A stretch of DNA of 64,000 bases from Chelonoidis abingdonii (GCF_003597395.2 NC_133769.1:180819432-180883431); one strand, 5' to 3'; shown: positions 49,661 to 62,723, counted from the stretch's first letter. Numbers and translations: made by a program. Notes: generated by a model from the sequence alone, not told the origin.

Positions 49661-51637
49661 TCCCACTGACCATCAATCCACCTGTCCACCTTTTCTGAAA
49701 TGGAGATTATAAAATCTACCATAACCCTGTGGGAGTTGGGCAGGGAGGGGACGATTAGTTTGAGTATGAAGTTCTTTTAAGATGGGAAGCAAATCCCAAA
49801 CCCTTCACTCTCCTAGATCTTAATTAGGCTGCTCATTTCTGCTCCATTTGGGTGGGACATCAGCTGTGAAAAGCTATTCAATTTCTGGTGGGGTTGTTTT
49901 GGACAATTTGCTTCCACCTCACCCACATATACACCCTGTTTCTTGTGTTAGCCTTTTGCTATAGGAAAACAAAAATCCCTCCTTAAATGCAGAGACTGTC
50001 CTTATTTGTGAAACCCAGGCCTCATCTGTTCTAAGGCTGGTTGGCCCTGGAATAGGGGGTCTGATCCATCTCCTCTAGAAGCCAATGAGAGTTTTGTTAT
50101 CGATTTCAGTGGGAGCAATGGGAGTATATTAAAAACAGTTCGAGCAAAAGTTGCCCAGCGACTATATTTTCACTGGGTTTCTTTTGCCAGACATTTCAGT
50201 GTTGGATTTTAAAATAAACACAGGGATGTTTGGAAATATTTTGTATCTGTAAATATGTAAAATATGCAAAACAAAGATAACAGCTGTGGGGTGTACTCTC
50301 TGGCCACGTGAGGAGGATTTGTGTAATGGTGGGTTTTTTCCATCGCTTCTTCCTTTTTTTTTTAGCCTCTGTGTTTTTTCCAAGAGAATCACTTTGCTGC
50401 CATTCCCAATGGAAAAGGCGGGAGGCAGCTGGATGGGCTCATCCAATGGCGTATGACGCTCTACAGACTGCCTTAGCTTCAGTGAGGGGCCTTGGAAGTC
50501 GTAGTGAAACTTCCTTTCCACGTAACACGCAGACACTTTGAATTCCATGTTCAATAAAAACTTTGCCCTGGAAGTAGGGGGAGTGTGGTTTTAATTGAAT
50601 CTGACCTTTCAAGAGCAGTAACAGAAGGCAGAACATCACATATTTTCTGTAGCAGTTTTCAGTTTCCTACTAATAAGTGACACCAGAGCATTAACCACTG
50701 GTATGCAATTAATTTCCTAAAGTGAATTCACTGTTAATGAAAGGGGATGGATTGATGCCCTTGCAGCCTGCAGTTCTTTATTTATCCACACTCAGTAGTC
50801 CGATTGATGACAATGAATGATATGGGAGTTTTGCCATTGATTTCCATAAGATCAGGATTTTCACCACTGGGCTAAGGAAAGCAGACCAAGCACAGGCTGT
50901 CTGCCACCCTTACGCATGTTATTTTTTAGTGGGCCTATTCGCTCCATATGGTACTGCTCAGAAGCAGTAAGGGCATTAGAAGCCCTAAGTAAGTGGCAAT
51001 GTGCACCAGCCAGGAGGTGGCTCTGGGAGACATGATGACTCACTCAGAAAGTTGATTCTTGCTCTGGTGGAGGAAGTAAATTACTACTGTCCTGAAAAAA
51101 TGTGCAGCTGTTCCCCACCCCAGCCAGTTCCATGGGACACCACATGGGGCTAGAGAGGGTAGAGGCATGGTTCTTCTTGCTCCCACTCCCCTTCCACCTC
51201 CTTCTTTACCCACTTCCTGGTGGGCTGGGGAGAAGGGCCTTTCCCCACTTCCAGAGCAGCTCTACATCTCCATTTCATGGAGCAGGTAAAATTACCCCGC
51301 TTCCACCATCTATATGTCAGGAAAAGTCTTGGCCACTCTATAGAAGATGTACGGGCATTTTGTTCCCAAGAGCCAGCACAGTGAGTGCAGGGCAGATCCC
51401 TGAATTCGTGATAGCTGAGTCTAATTGTCTGCTGAAGTAGACTGAGGGACTTGCATCACATTGTTTGTATGGCACTGGAGGATGCTGGTGTAAATCTGTT
51501 TAAGGTTATCATCTCCCTGGTTCCTTCCTGAAAAGAAAAGAAACCCATGTTCGTCTCATGAAGCTGCTGCAATCAGCAAAATCTGAAATAAGTAAATAAA
51601 TAAATATGAGATTCCCATGTCTAGGACTTATGGCAGT

Positions 51638-51820
51638 GGGAGGGGAGGGATAGCTCAGTGGTTTGAGCATTCGCCTGCTAAACCCAGCTTTGATAGTTCA
51701 GTCCTTGAGGGGGCCATTTAGAGATCTGGGGCAAAAATCTGTCTGGGGATTGGGCCCCCTTTGAGCAGAGGGTTGGACTAGATGACCTCCTGAGGTCCCT
51801 TCCAACCCTGATATTCTATA
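51638..51820 (+). mobile_element. tRNA-derived SINE with CR1-type 3' end (turtle SINE)
   Basis: The head has an A-box-like TAGCTCAGTGG (51651-51661) and a B-box-like TAGTTCAGTCC (51694-51704). The middle GAGGGGGCCATTTAGAGATC is typical of the tortoise pol III SINE. The 3' end TTGGACTAGATGACCTCC through TATTCTATA is the CR1 tail seen at 11250 and 20730, as expected if it is mobilised by CR1. The presence of this SINE is the strongest indicator of a cryptodiran turtle. Confidence 0.85.
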
Positions 51821-51924
51821 AGTCCTTACACATGGCCTAATGTACATAGCTGCACCATGGGAATAAGGTACTCTGGGACCCTCAGGCCCAGAGCCTCAGG
51901 AATCTAGACACATAACTCACATTG

Positions 51925-52640
51925 AAATTAGGCATCTAAATACCTTTGAGGATCTGGGCCTTAACATCTAAGTATGGTGTTAAACCATATTCTCAAAATT
52001 GAAAAGAAAAAGCAGGTACAAACAACACCCCCACCCCATTATAAGTACCCCAACCACAACCAGGCTGGATATCTCAGAAGTGCGTTTCATATCACTGCCA
52101 AGTCTTTGGAAGAATTTGGACATTGTTATGCCCCCACACAGCTTGGTGAACTTTTTACTTTACCTGTGCCAAGGAAATAGTTTCTTTTTGTGTGTGAATT
52201 TAGTGCTTACAAAAGATGCAAGCCTATCTGAGGGCCCTTTAGAGACAGAGAGCCCTTAAGAGGTCATGCAAGGTGCATTGGACAGGTATGGCATAGGCAG
52301 GAGAGCCCAGGCCTCAATGATATTCAGGCATTGGTTTTAGGATCAATGGAAGTTAGGGGCCTAAATACCTTTGAGGATTAGTCCTAGGTGACTAATCTTC
52401 TCTACAATGCTCCAAAAATGCTTTCACCCTGAGCTCGAGGGACAAGATCTAGAGGTGAGAGGGTACTTCCATCTTCACTCCTATTTGACCTTTGGCCTCT
52501 CATCGCAGACCGCCAGCAAAGGTGCCATCTACCTTAGGTCCAGATCCTTGATTCGAGGACCCCAAGGGCAGCTAAGTCCCATGAATTTTCCTAACTCTCA
52601 GTGGGAGTTAGGTACCTGAATACCCTCGAGAATCTGGGCC
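51925..52640. repeat. Three pieces of a dispersed short repeat
   Basis: The phrase CTAAATACCTTTGAGGATCTGGGCC occurs in shortened variants near 51940, 52360 and 52610. The same unit forms the palindrome at 63243-63338. Likely MITE-like remnants. Confidence 0.5.
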
Positions 52641-54359
52641 TTAGTGATTGGCTTTTGTGTTGTAAGCTGAAATCACTGACTTTGTGGATAGTGTTCACCA
52701 AACACTGATGACTTACGGTTACTATTAACCAGTGATTTAGCTGTGATAGGCCGTTATTCTTCATTATTAACTCCATAAGCCCTAAGTGTCCCCCGGCAAA
52801 CTAGCATTTATAACGTAAATGACTGATGATAAACAGGAAACAGCACTAGGTTTGTGAAGGATGAAGCTATAAATATGTCTAAAATGTGGGAAAGTTGAAA
52901 GGAATTCTGTAGTTGTATACCATAAAGCTAATAACTAAACCCTTCCTTATGGCTGATAAATTACTCCATTCTTACAGTTTGGGCTGTATTTCTGTGACTG
53001 TTAGCAAAGGAGAAAGGAGCAGAAGGTTAGTAGCCATAATCCATGACATTCTTACAGCAGTTCAAGCCAAACACTTCTGATTACTTTGTAGATAGCTGAC
53101 TGACAGTTTGAAGATGGTTGAAAGACAATATTGGCAGCCCAGCCCAATGCAGTGTTAAAACCACCAGTTCCCTCATGCTCAACTTAATCCATAATTACAA
53201 GTCTTCTTCTGCAAATCACAAACCTGTCATTTTCTTTATATGAAATCAGCAATCACTATAATTTCCTCTCAGCTGGAATATCTTTTTTCATTCCCCCCCC
53301 CCCTTTTGATGGGTCAGATTTAAACCATCTGCAGGCAGATGGAAAGGAAAAGTAGAATTATTGTTTTCATTGAAAACTTTTGCAGCTGTCAGGGTGTGTT
53401 TGAGACAGGCCTGATGGCTGAAAACAAAGACAGGACACACTGTCCCGGCTGGGTGTAACAGGAGCAGAACTCCTTATAGCCAGCTCTTACTTTGAAAATT
53501 TGGGGCTAAATGAGGTGAACAAAATTATTACTGAGTAATTCTCAGAGGCTTTCCAATGGGGATTCTTTACAGATCTGTTCTGCTCTTGCTGGGCCTACAT
53601 GAGACCCCTGTCAGTGTGGGAGCCTTTCTAACTGCCTGATGTGAAAAAGAAGTGCATTGTTTTGTAACTTTCAGACCACATGTTGGGCAGAGGGCAACAA
53701 TCACTGATTCCATTTTACACTCTCAGGCACCCCAGTACTACAATCCCAAGCCACCAAAAAATAATCCACAAAACAAGACATGTAGGTAGGTTATCAAATT
53801 AAAATTTGTAATGACCATGAACTGGTTAGGTCAGCAACAGTCTAACCAAAACATGAGAAGAGTCTGAACACAAGATATGTAGCAGCAGATGAGTAGCTGC
53901 TGCACATGCTATGCACATGCGTGCACATGCGTGTGTGCACATACACACACAGAGAGACTTAAATAGGAAGCGAAACACTGAGTGTAAGGAGTAGGACCCC
54001 TGAAACAAAACAGCAACAGGAAGCAGGAAGCAAAAAGGCAAATTCCTTTCCTTCACCCCAAAAGTTTAGCAGTATCTGGCTGGAGGCAGCAGCTGATCCC
54101 GGGGCCGTAGGATATACCTCTCATTCACAACTTCCTCAACTGGCCAGATGACATCATCATATGCAGAAAAATTGTCCTCTTCACTATCTGTTCCCCGTCC
54201 AGTAGGCAGTATATCACATTGGCTAACAATGCGTTCTCCCTGTGCTAAACACACTCACCACGCTCTGTACCTTGCAGCCTACACAATCATGTCACAAGTA
54301 TCAAAAACGCTTCCAGACCGTCCCCTAAAATACACTGCTTGTTCAGGTTAGAAGGCCTG

Positions 54360-55220
54360 TGTCAAGGTCTGATTCCCACTCTGAACTTTAGCATCCAGAA
54401 AATGGGGACCTGCATGCACCCCTCTAAACTTGATTCCTAGCTTAGATCTGATAACGCTGCCACCAACCAAAATATAGTGTTTGGTACACTTCTGTCCCCC
54501 AAAAACCTTCCCTGGGGAACCCAAGACCCAAATCCTTTGGGTCTTAAAACAAAGAGGAATAAACCATTCCCTCTCCTTCCCCCTCCCAGCTTTTCCCCTC
54601 CCTGGGTTACCCTGAGAGATCACTGTGATTCAAGTCCTTGAATCTTAAAACAGAGAGGAATTAATCCCCCCCTTCCTTTTCCCCCACCAGTCCCTGGTGA
54701 GTTCAGACCCAATCCCCTTGGGTCTTACACAAGAAAAAAAACAACAATCAGGTTCTTAAAAAGAAAAGCTTTTAATTAAAGAAAGAAAAAGTAAAAATTA
54801 TCTCTGTAAAATCAAGATGGAAAATGTTTAGAGAGTCTCAGCTTTACATAGAGGGACTCCCTCCCCCCTACCATAAGTATAAATTACAGCAAACAGAGGT
54901 AAAATATCCTTCTAGCACAAATATACATTTGCAAATAAAGAAAACAAACAAAAAGACTATTCCGCCTTCTAGCTATTACTTACTATTTTGAACCTGAGAG
55001 ACTGTTTCAGAAAGCTTGGAGAAAACTGGTTGCTCTACTGGCTCCTCTTAATCCCAAGAGAGAACAAAGAACAACCCAAAAAGCACAAATAAAGACTTCC
55101 CTCCACCAAGATTTGAAAGTATCTTGTCTCCCGATTGGTCCTCTGGTCAGGTGTCAGCCAGGTTCACTGAGCTTGTTAATCCTTTACAGGTAACAGAGAC
55201 ATTAACCCTTAACTATCTGT
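54360..55220 (-). mobile_element. LTR-type retroelement terminal repeat, antisense
   Basis: Starts TGTCAAGGTCTGATTCCC and ends in CATTAACCCTTAACTATCTG. It contains a long A-rich block that, on the minus strand, would be the U-rich transcribed part. It aligns with 9050-9988. Gypsy-type pol fragments follow directly on its right in the same (minus) orientation, where a 3' LTR would lie, but no clear polypurine tract is visible at 55221-55250. Confidence 0.65.
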
Positions 55221-55281
55221 TAAGCCTGGAATCTTGTATGGCTATGTTTGTTGAAATGTGCATATTTACTAGTCACATCAG

Positions 55282-55629
55282 TCAGCTTCGAGTACAGATA
55301 ACTTGCTCTATCAATTGGTTGAAGAGTCCATGGAATGGGGTTTCTCCAATGCTTTCTTGAAATGTACTCTGAATATTATATAAAGCATGACAATGCAATA
55401 GGGAAAGGTGTATTTGTTGTTCCTCCAGTCCGAGAGCTACACACTTCTTCACTGCCCCATGCAGTCTCTCCACTATCCCATGTCCTTGGGAATGGTTCAG
55501 AACAGATTTATAAAGTACTGTGCCAATATTTGTCAGAAAACCTTCAACTCTCTTGATACAAAAGGTGTTCCAATATCTGAAACAAGGCTCCCTGGTAGGC
55601 CAAACATAGCAAATAAAATGGCTAGGCAA
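55282..55629 (-). pseudogene. Ty3/gypsy-type integrase fragment
   Basis: The minus-strand frame (115 residues) contains GIVERLHGAVKKC, the segment with the catalytic glutamate of a DDE integrase, and ESIGETPFHGLF, a typical C-terminal integrase phrase. It is truncated at both sides and lacks the first two catalytic aspartates. Downstream on the minus strand lies the LTR-type copy. Confidence 0.75.
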
Positions 55630-55961
55630 GAAATGAGCTTCTTTGAGGGGGCTTTGTGAAATTATGAATACAAAGAGGGTAATAGTCTATAACAGTCAAC
55701 ATTGTCTAATCATGCAGTGCATTTGAGGGCCCAATAATATCTACTGCAATTTTCTGCCTGGTCTGTCAATGACTGCCTGTTTCAAAAGAGACCAGCGGAA
55801 CAGCAGTTCTAGACGTGCAGATGGAACGATGCTTCACATGACACTCTATGTTTGAGCACAGCTCTGGCCACCAAGCATAGCTACACAGAAGTTACTTCTG
55901 CTTTATAACTCAAAAATGTCATTCATGACCCACATGAAATGTGCTTGTCTCAATGCTGCTG

Positions 55962-56078
55962 CTAGGGTGTCCCGATTTCATAGGGACTGTCCCGATTTTG
56001 GGGTCTTTTTTTAATATAGGATGCTATTACCCCCCACCCCAATCCTGATTTTTCACATTTGCTGTCTGGTCACCCTAG
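55962..56078. mobile_element. MITE with CTAGGGTG ends
   Basis: Begins CTAGGGTGTCCCGATTTC and ends GTCTGGTCACCCTAG; the outer ends are inverted and the inside carries repeated GTCCCGATT units. 117 bp, non-coding. No certain target duplication. Confidence 0.7.
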
Positions 56079-56347
56079 TTGCTGGAACAATCACCTGGGC
56101 TTCTCTGCATAAAATAAGTCAAGTAGCACCTATCTTCAGTGTGAGCTCAGAACTAACTTTGTGAAATGTAGATAAAGTTTTCTTAAGGACTGAGGCCATC
56201 CAACCTGCTTATACAAGACATATCACTTGGCACAGTTCAGCATCTTAAGGTGTGGTGTCAACTACCATATCTTTCATTGAAAAACATATTGCGGATGCTG
56301 CCATTTCTTCATATAAGGGTACCAACCCAGAATTTCTCGAAAGAGTA

Positions 56348-56680
56348 TCAGCAAATAAATCTGCCTGTGATATATATCAAATCAAAGTCATACTTCTGCC
56401 ACTGGCTAATCCACAGTTGCAGCCTCACACACAGTAGCCTTATGATAGAGAGGGCTAGAATAGGCAAATGATCAGACTCTAAGGCGATACGTCTTCCCAC
56501 TACATATCTCTGGAAGTATACAATAGCAAAAACCATCTTCAAGAACTCTATAGCAATTTGGGAGAACTTTGCTTTCATTGGGGTGAGTATACAAGATGCA
56601 AATATAACCAGGTGTCCCTCTTGGAGTACAATTGAGTCCAGACCCTGATTGCATGCATCCATTTGAATCACTATAAACAT
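56348..56680 (-). pseudogene. Ty3/gypsy-type RNase H fragment
   Basis: The minus frame has QMDACNQGL and LQEGHLVIFASCILTP near its start and ALESDHLPIL later, which are the RNase H motifs of a Ty3/gypsy-type polymerase. It is upstream (on the minus strand) of the integrase fragment at 55282-55629, the expected order for one element. Confidence 0.8.
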
Positions 56681-57094
56681 TAATGGATCAAAATAAGGAT
56701 TATTCTGCCACCATCAATTACAACTATCTCTCTCCCTGATCACGCCACCACTTCATGTGCTCTCAACAGTCCTTTCTGCAGAAACCTATTTGGTTGGAGG
56801 AGCAGGTCTACCACCTGAAACCTGTATTGGCTGTTTCTGGTGGTTTTTGTTGTCAGTGCCTGGATGGGTATATGTTACTTCTGCCTGCAGAATTCTGGAT
56901 GGCTTCAAGAAACACAGAACCAGCAACCCAATTGGTCTTGGAGGTCTTCTCCTCTCTCATTGTCCTCAGTTTTAGAGGTCGGACTGATACTCAGGTACAG
57001 TTATAACATCTGACCTGAGGCATATTAGTCTAGCTATTGGTAGCAGGTTGTCAGCCCCTTTCCATTTGGAAACAGAACTCTCTAATGTTCTCCT

Positions 57095-57571
57095 TCAATT
57101 GCAATGTGGGAATTCTTGTAAGGACATCTCTTCTTTTTCCTGGTATATAGCACTTTTGTTTTTAATTTTTATTTTTTTTAACAACTTCAGGATTAAGTTT
57201 CTGCTGCTCATGAAGCTTTTTAGAGTTGGCGCTAAAGTTTTTGTCCTTCTGCTCATGAGTCTCTGAACTGATAATCCCAAGAAAGCATTACAAACTGCAT
57301 TGTGTAAGTGGTCAGAAGGATCATTTTAGTCTGTCAGAGCCATTGTTATCAAGTTTATTGCTATTCATTTTGTGTTTTTCTTGCTAATCCATTTGACTCT
57401 GCATAGTGAGAGCATGGTATGCTTGAACTTATCTATCAAAGAGAATGGGCAGAATATGGCACTCGCGAACTGTGCACTATTATCTGTTATGAAGTCATCT
57501 GGACCCCTGCAATGAACAGTTTGTGCATTACAATGTGTTGTTATATTGTTACTGAATGTGTTGTGCAACAC
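57095..57571 (-). pseudogene. Second Ty3/gypsy-type integrase fragment
   Basis: Two minus frames: 57365-57571 with DDFITDNSAQFASAIF (the region of the second catalytic aspartate), and 57095-57280 with RLMSRRTKTLAPT (the C-terminal phrase of such integrases). They are in order with each other but upstream of an RNase H fragment, so a second copy or a rearrangement is needed. Confidence 0.6.
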
Positions 57572-58080
57572 TTCAACTTAAAAACAATTTGAGAAATAGC
57601 CCACTAATAAAAAGTATTATTTTTCATTTAAGTCAAAAGAGCTGCACTGAGCTTGAACTAGGGGAAACCAGGAATCCCATTGCTGTGGGGTTTTCTGTAT
57701 TCTATTTCAAACGTGCATTTTGGAGTTAAACAAGAAAAATAATGACAAAAAGGCAGAGAAGGTTGAACCAAACAGAAAGACGCTGATAACAGCTGCTTTG
57801 AGGAGACTGAGAAAGGTAAATCATTACAGGCTAGAGCTCAAATCCTGTTCACATTAGCTACATGAGGCCTCAGTGGCTTTACCTGCATAAATAAGAATAG
57901 CAGGATTTAGCTCTGAATCTGGTAGGCCTAAGTCTCCATTGCCTGACTCCTTTGAGCAGACATTTACTCATGTACAAAATAAGTGTAAAATTTTAGCAAA
58001 TAAGAATCCGCTATCCTTCTGCTTGATATGCAGTGGGGAAACAGTCTCACCATACACAATTTTAGTGACAGACTGTATCA

Positions 58081-58225
58081 GGCCTGATTCTCTATGGCCT
58101 TGCACTGTGTATAGTGATTTACCCCTGCACAAAGAGAGTATACCATGCTTCTATTCTGGTTCAGTTTGGTTCATATACAGACATTCAACTACGTGTAAAT
58201 GTGCAAGGCAATGGAGAACCAGGTC
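58081..58225. repeat. Inverted repeat (MITE-like)
   Basis: GGCCTGATTCTCTATGGCCT (58081-) is complementary, with four mismatches over 25 bases, to 58201-58225 (GTGCAAGGCAATGGAGAACC...). The interior has GTGTAAAT-type sequence. Short non-coding element. Confidence 0.7.
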
Positions 58226-59150
58226 CCAGCATTCTCCTGGTGCTCAGGACCACTAAGGTCAGACTTTCTGAACTGACAAACCTAGCTCATAAGTATAACC
58301 GGTTTTATTATTGTGTCTCAAAGTTTCATCACCTCTTACAGTGAGCAGTATTAATGGAAAGAGGGATTTAGATCAGGCTGACCTAGCTCTGCTCCTTTGA
58401 CAGCTGTGTGTATGTAGGAGTATTGTTTTCTGTATTGCTGTCTTTGGAGTGCTGAAAAAAATAAACATCTGCTTATGATATGTACTCCTGTTAGTGTCTA
58501 TAATAATGTTTATAAATTAAAGAGATGTAGGTTATAAATGTGCAGAAGCTAATACTGTTCTGCCAGTTCAAGGCTATTAATATTCCTGTATCTATATTCT
58601 AATTTTACTATCTCTAGGATTAACAGAACAGAACAGATTCCTTTTCATACAGGGTGTCCAAGTTTACATTCTGCATTCACCTGGATTTTCTAGGTAGCTG
58701 GAGTTTACAGAAATCTCAGTCACAAAGGAGAGGTGGGGGATGGGGAAACCACCCACAACAGCTATGTCTAGCTCTGGTTGATTGAAAGGTGTGGTTAGCC
58801 CAATCATGGGCTTTTGAGAGCTAGGGTGGAAACCTAGCCCTGAACTAGAATGGAATACAACAGATGTGGACATGCAGAAAAAGCATGCCAAAAAATTATT
58901 CATAAGTATATAAGGATCAAAAACAATAGCCCAAGAAATGAAACTAAGAAAGCAATGGTCACTAATGTAATTCAGGAGATGCTACTTTATGTAACTGGAA
59001 ATTAAGCTGTTGACAACAATACTTTGCACTTTACCACCTCATACACAAGGATTTCAAAGAGGCCATCAGAGGTCACAGATTAAGAAGGGAAAGAAAGACA
59101 GAAAACCTGAGGCTCTCAGGTTAAGTAAGCAGTTAATGAAGAAAGCCTTC

Positions 59151-59985
59151 TGGGTTACGAATGCAACCCCGCGGGCCACATCCAGTCCACGGGACTGTCC
59201 TGCCTGGCCCCTGAGCTCCTGGCCCCAGAGGCTAGCGCCCAGCCCCTCCCCAGTTGTTCCCCCACAGCCTCAGCTAGCTCACTCTGCTGCCGGCGCAATG
59301 CTCTGGGTGGCTGGGCTATGAGCTCCTGGGGCAGCACAGCTGCACAGTCAGGGTTGACCTGGTGCTCTGAGCTGCATGGTGGTGGTGGTGGCATGGCTTG
59401 GCTCCAGTCGGCTGGCACAGCTGTAGCGCCACCAGCCACCGGTGCTCCAGGCAGCACAGTAAGGGGCAGGGAGCAAGGGGGGTTGGATAGAGGGCAGAGG
59501 ACTTCGGGGTGGTGGTCAGGGGGCAGGGATGTGGATAGGGGGTTGGGGCCAGGGGAACAGAGGCGTTGAATGGGGGCAGGGGTCCTGGGGGGACAGTCAG
59601 AAAGGAGGGTGGGTGGATGGGGCGGCAGAGGCAGTCAGGGGCAGGGGCTTTGGAGGCAGTCAGGGAACAGGGAGAAGGGGTGGTTGGATGGGGCAGGGCT
59701 CCCAGGGCCATCAAGAATGAGACCAGAGTTGAATGGTGTGGTGGGGGGGCAGTCAGGGGTGGGGGTTCAGGGGCAGTCTGGTGACAGGGAGTGGGGTGTG
59801 TGTGTGGATGGGGCGGAGGTCCCGGGGGTGGGGGTCAGGGATCAGGAGAGGTTGGATGAGGCAGGAGTCCGGGGGCGGGGAAGATAGCAGGTGGGGGCCA
59901 GACAACCCCTCCCCTAACCAGCCCTCCACACAATTTCCGAAACTGATGTGATCCTCAGGCCAAAAACTTTGCCAGCCGCTGCTTT
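59151..59985. mobile_element. hAT-like element with G-rich minisatellite
   Basis: Left part is CCCCGCGGGCCACATCCAG; right end is GGCCAAAAACTTTGCCAG with CCGCTG, the inverse of a CAGCGGCTGGCAAAG terminus. Between 59460 and 59890 there is an irregular minisatellite of GGGGCAGTCAGGG and GGGGTTGGATGGGGC-type units. The many overlapping Gly/Pro-rich frames are products of this composition. Confidence 0.65.
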
Positions 59986-60099
59986 AGGTGCTGTAACTAC
60001 TACACCCCTTTTGTTCCTCAGCAAGAGCACACAGTTATATGTTACTTCTCCAGTCGGTGGTACAGACTCAGTGCTGATTCATCATTTGTCACAATTTAG

Positions 60100-60330
60100 C
60101 TGCCTCTACACTGGATGTTAGGCTGGCATAGATAACCTGGGTTTTTCACGCCCCTGAGCACTATAGCTATGTTGACCTAAATTTTAAGTGTAGATCAGGC
60201 CCAAACAACATTAGCTGCCTCAACAATTAACTCTTCCATTGATATAGCTGTGTCTACACTGTGTTTTTTTTTCACACTCTGATGGACCTAACTGTGCCAA
60301 TATAACATTTAAGTGTAGATCACACCTGGG
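60100..60330. repeat. Dispersed repeat with repeated TGTCTACACTG motif
   Basis: TCTACACTGG..., TTTTAAGTGTAGATCAGGCC and a second, related set (GTGTCTACACTGTG, AAGTGTAGATCACACC). It looks like two tandem pieces of one non-autonomous DNA element. Confidence 0.5.
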
Positions 60331-60344
60331 ACAGAGAATCAGAA

Positions 60345-60605
60345 GGTTTATGCTCTATTCCTAGTTTGCTGTATGATCTTGCAAACATTAATTAGGGATT
60401 GAGCAAAACCCCACCAACATCAGTGAAAAGATCCCAACCATTTCAATGGGCTCTAACCTCTCTGTGCCTCAGCACCTCATCATGTAAAATGGGATTATTA
60501 TTATTTACTTTCATCATAGAGGTTTTGCAGTGCTTGATTCATTAATATTTATAAAACTTTTTGAGCTCCTTGAGTTGGAGGTGCCATAGAAGTACAAAGC
60601 ATTAT
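60345..60605 (+). mobile_element. MIR SINE, interrupted
   Basis: TATTCCTAGTTTGCTGTATG and TCTGTGCCTCAGCACCTCAT with TGTAAAATGGGATTATTATT match MIR segments. A 60-base insert (near 60395-60455) separates them. A further short MIR piece lies near 63060-63160. Confidence 0.65.
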
Positions 60606-62723
60606 CATTATCAGCCTATTACATATGTGTTTTGTAGTATAACTGATGCTACTCACATCTTTGGGTTTCTCAGTAGTCAAGCTTGCTATTTCTATAGTCA
60701 CATTTTCATTTTTTCCCTGGAAATCTGCAGCTCTGTTTACATTTGAAACAAAACTGCTCTGTAGGCATAGATATGTTGGTATTGTGTCAATTTTTTCAAA
60801 ATAATAATAAAGGGAAGCATGATCTATTCACTTCTGGGGATTCAGATGGCAGGACAAACTCGCCAACTCCAGTTTTAGACTCTTTGACCCTACTGAAGCA
60901 ATAGGAGTTTTGACATTAACGTCTGTGGGGATCTGGATTTCACCCTTTGTCTTCCTCTTTAGAACACCCGGTGTAGCTGCTTGCGGAATGCATCCATATG
61001 GGATTGATAAGCATGCACTTTCTGATGTTGTAAGATAGTCCAATTGCTTTTAAATTACGTATCACAAAACTCACGACCTAGCCTATTATTAAGATTTTGG
61101 GCTCATTGTAAGAGAAATTCTGCTCCCAAAGGAAGCTACGATACCATCAGCAGATGAAGCACAAGCTTCTGAAAACCTGAATAAAAAAGAACTACTTGGT
61201 GGTTGTAGAATGAGGAGTACATTGTCTTAAAGGATAAATAATAATGTAGTAAATCAAGGTATCAAACATATTCGTTTGTTAGTAAAAAGGTCAGTATAAT
61301 TCATGATTATTACTATCATCATTATTATTACTTATTTGTATTATTGTAGCATCCAGAGCTTAGGATCTGGGCCCCACTCTGCTAGGCACTACAGGCACAC
61401 AAACATGATCAAATACCTCCTTCCCAACTGGAGTGAAGCCAAGATGCTTTGAAAATTCTCACCTTTTGTACTGCCAGAAAGCAGAGGGGAACACTAGGAG
61501 CAGAAGGTGAATGCGGGCTACAGTCATCTTTGCACAGGGCTGTCTGTGGTGTCAACCCACTGGGGGCAATGGATGATAGTGGCCATGCTGAAGAAGACAA
61601 TTCTTTGTAAGTTTCCCTGACAAAGAATATTCTGTGTGTCAGCCTCTGGTGAAAGAGATATTTTATTGATAAAGAACCATGTCAAAAAAGGATCATTAAT
61701 CCTAAAAATGTATTTAAAAAAAATCTACTCATTGCACACCAGAGCTACTCAAGATTCACCTCTGCCAATTGTTATGTAGTTAGGCAATGAATGAACTATT
61801 GACCTAGCTCTGTCTATAGGCTTTAGTCCTAACAATTAGACCCAATTGTTCTTAACAACTTAGTTTAATTACAACCTAATTTCTTCTACAGGAGCCTGTG
61901 CACAAAATTTCAATGAGGTATCATTGTATGGAAAGATTGAAGAGTTTCTGTTGTTTCTTTATTTGCTTGATTTTATCTCAGACTCAACTCAGTCTTAATT
62001 ACAGGCCATCTGACTGGCCCACCATAGTTAATAATAGAGGCAATAACAGTTGTAATGACACTGACCATTTAAATAACTGTTAGAGGGACTTGGAAAACAA
62101 AGTTTCATGGCTGTACATATTTCAGCTGTGCTTTCTGAAGAGTTAGCAAAAATGTAAAATATAAAACTACTTCACAAAATATGTACAGGCCTGTACATGT
62201 GTTAACAAGCTTTGCAGAGACATGTATATGGAATTTAACTTGTGTGATGCTCCGGCACACCAGATAGTTCATCTCTCTTTAATATAGCTGTTAAATATTG
62301 AGCTAATTTCCAGTATTATTTCCAGTAGGGTGAAATCCTCCAGATGTCTGTGGATTGGCTGTGAACAGTAGGTCAACTGATCTCTACAAAAAAGAGTCAA
62401 ACTAGGCAATCAGAAAAACAAGCAGAGTGGTGTAATTTACATCTAAATCAACACTGCAGAAAAGACAGGACTGGCCTCATATTTTACCTACACTTGCTTT
62501 GACAGTGCATTTTCCCACATATCAATTGCTTAACATCAACTTCTGTGACAGAATACATTGACCATGTCGCAAGCATGCTGAATATACAAGTAGATGCATG
62601 TGGCCTGGATCCCAGGTATGACAGTAGAACGTAGTATGAGCCAAAACCTTGGCTCAGAATATCCACAAACTTTTTGGGAGGAGAAATTGAGAACTGAACT
62701 CTTCTGCCTCTAACAGTCTAAAC

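Noticed and set aside
59010..59951. Cluster of Gly/Pro-rich frames
   Set aside because: Products of the G-rich minisatellite in a hAT-like element; frames overlap on both strands with no domain.
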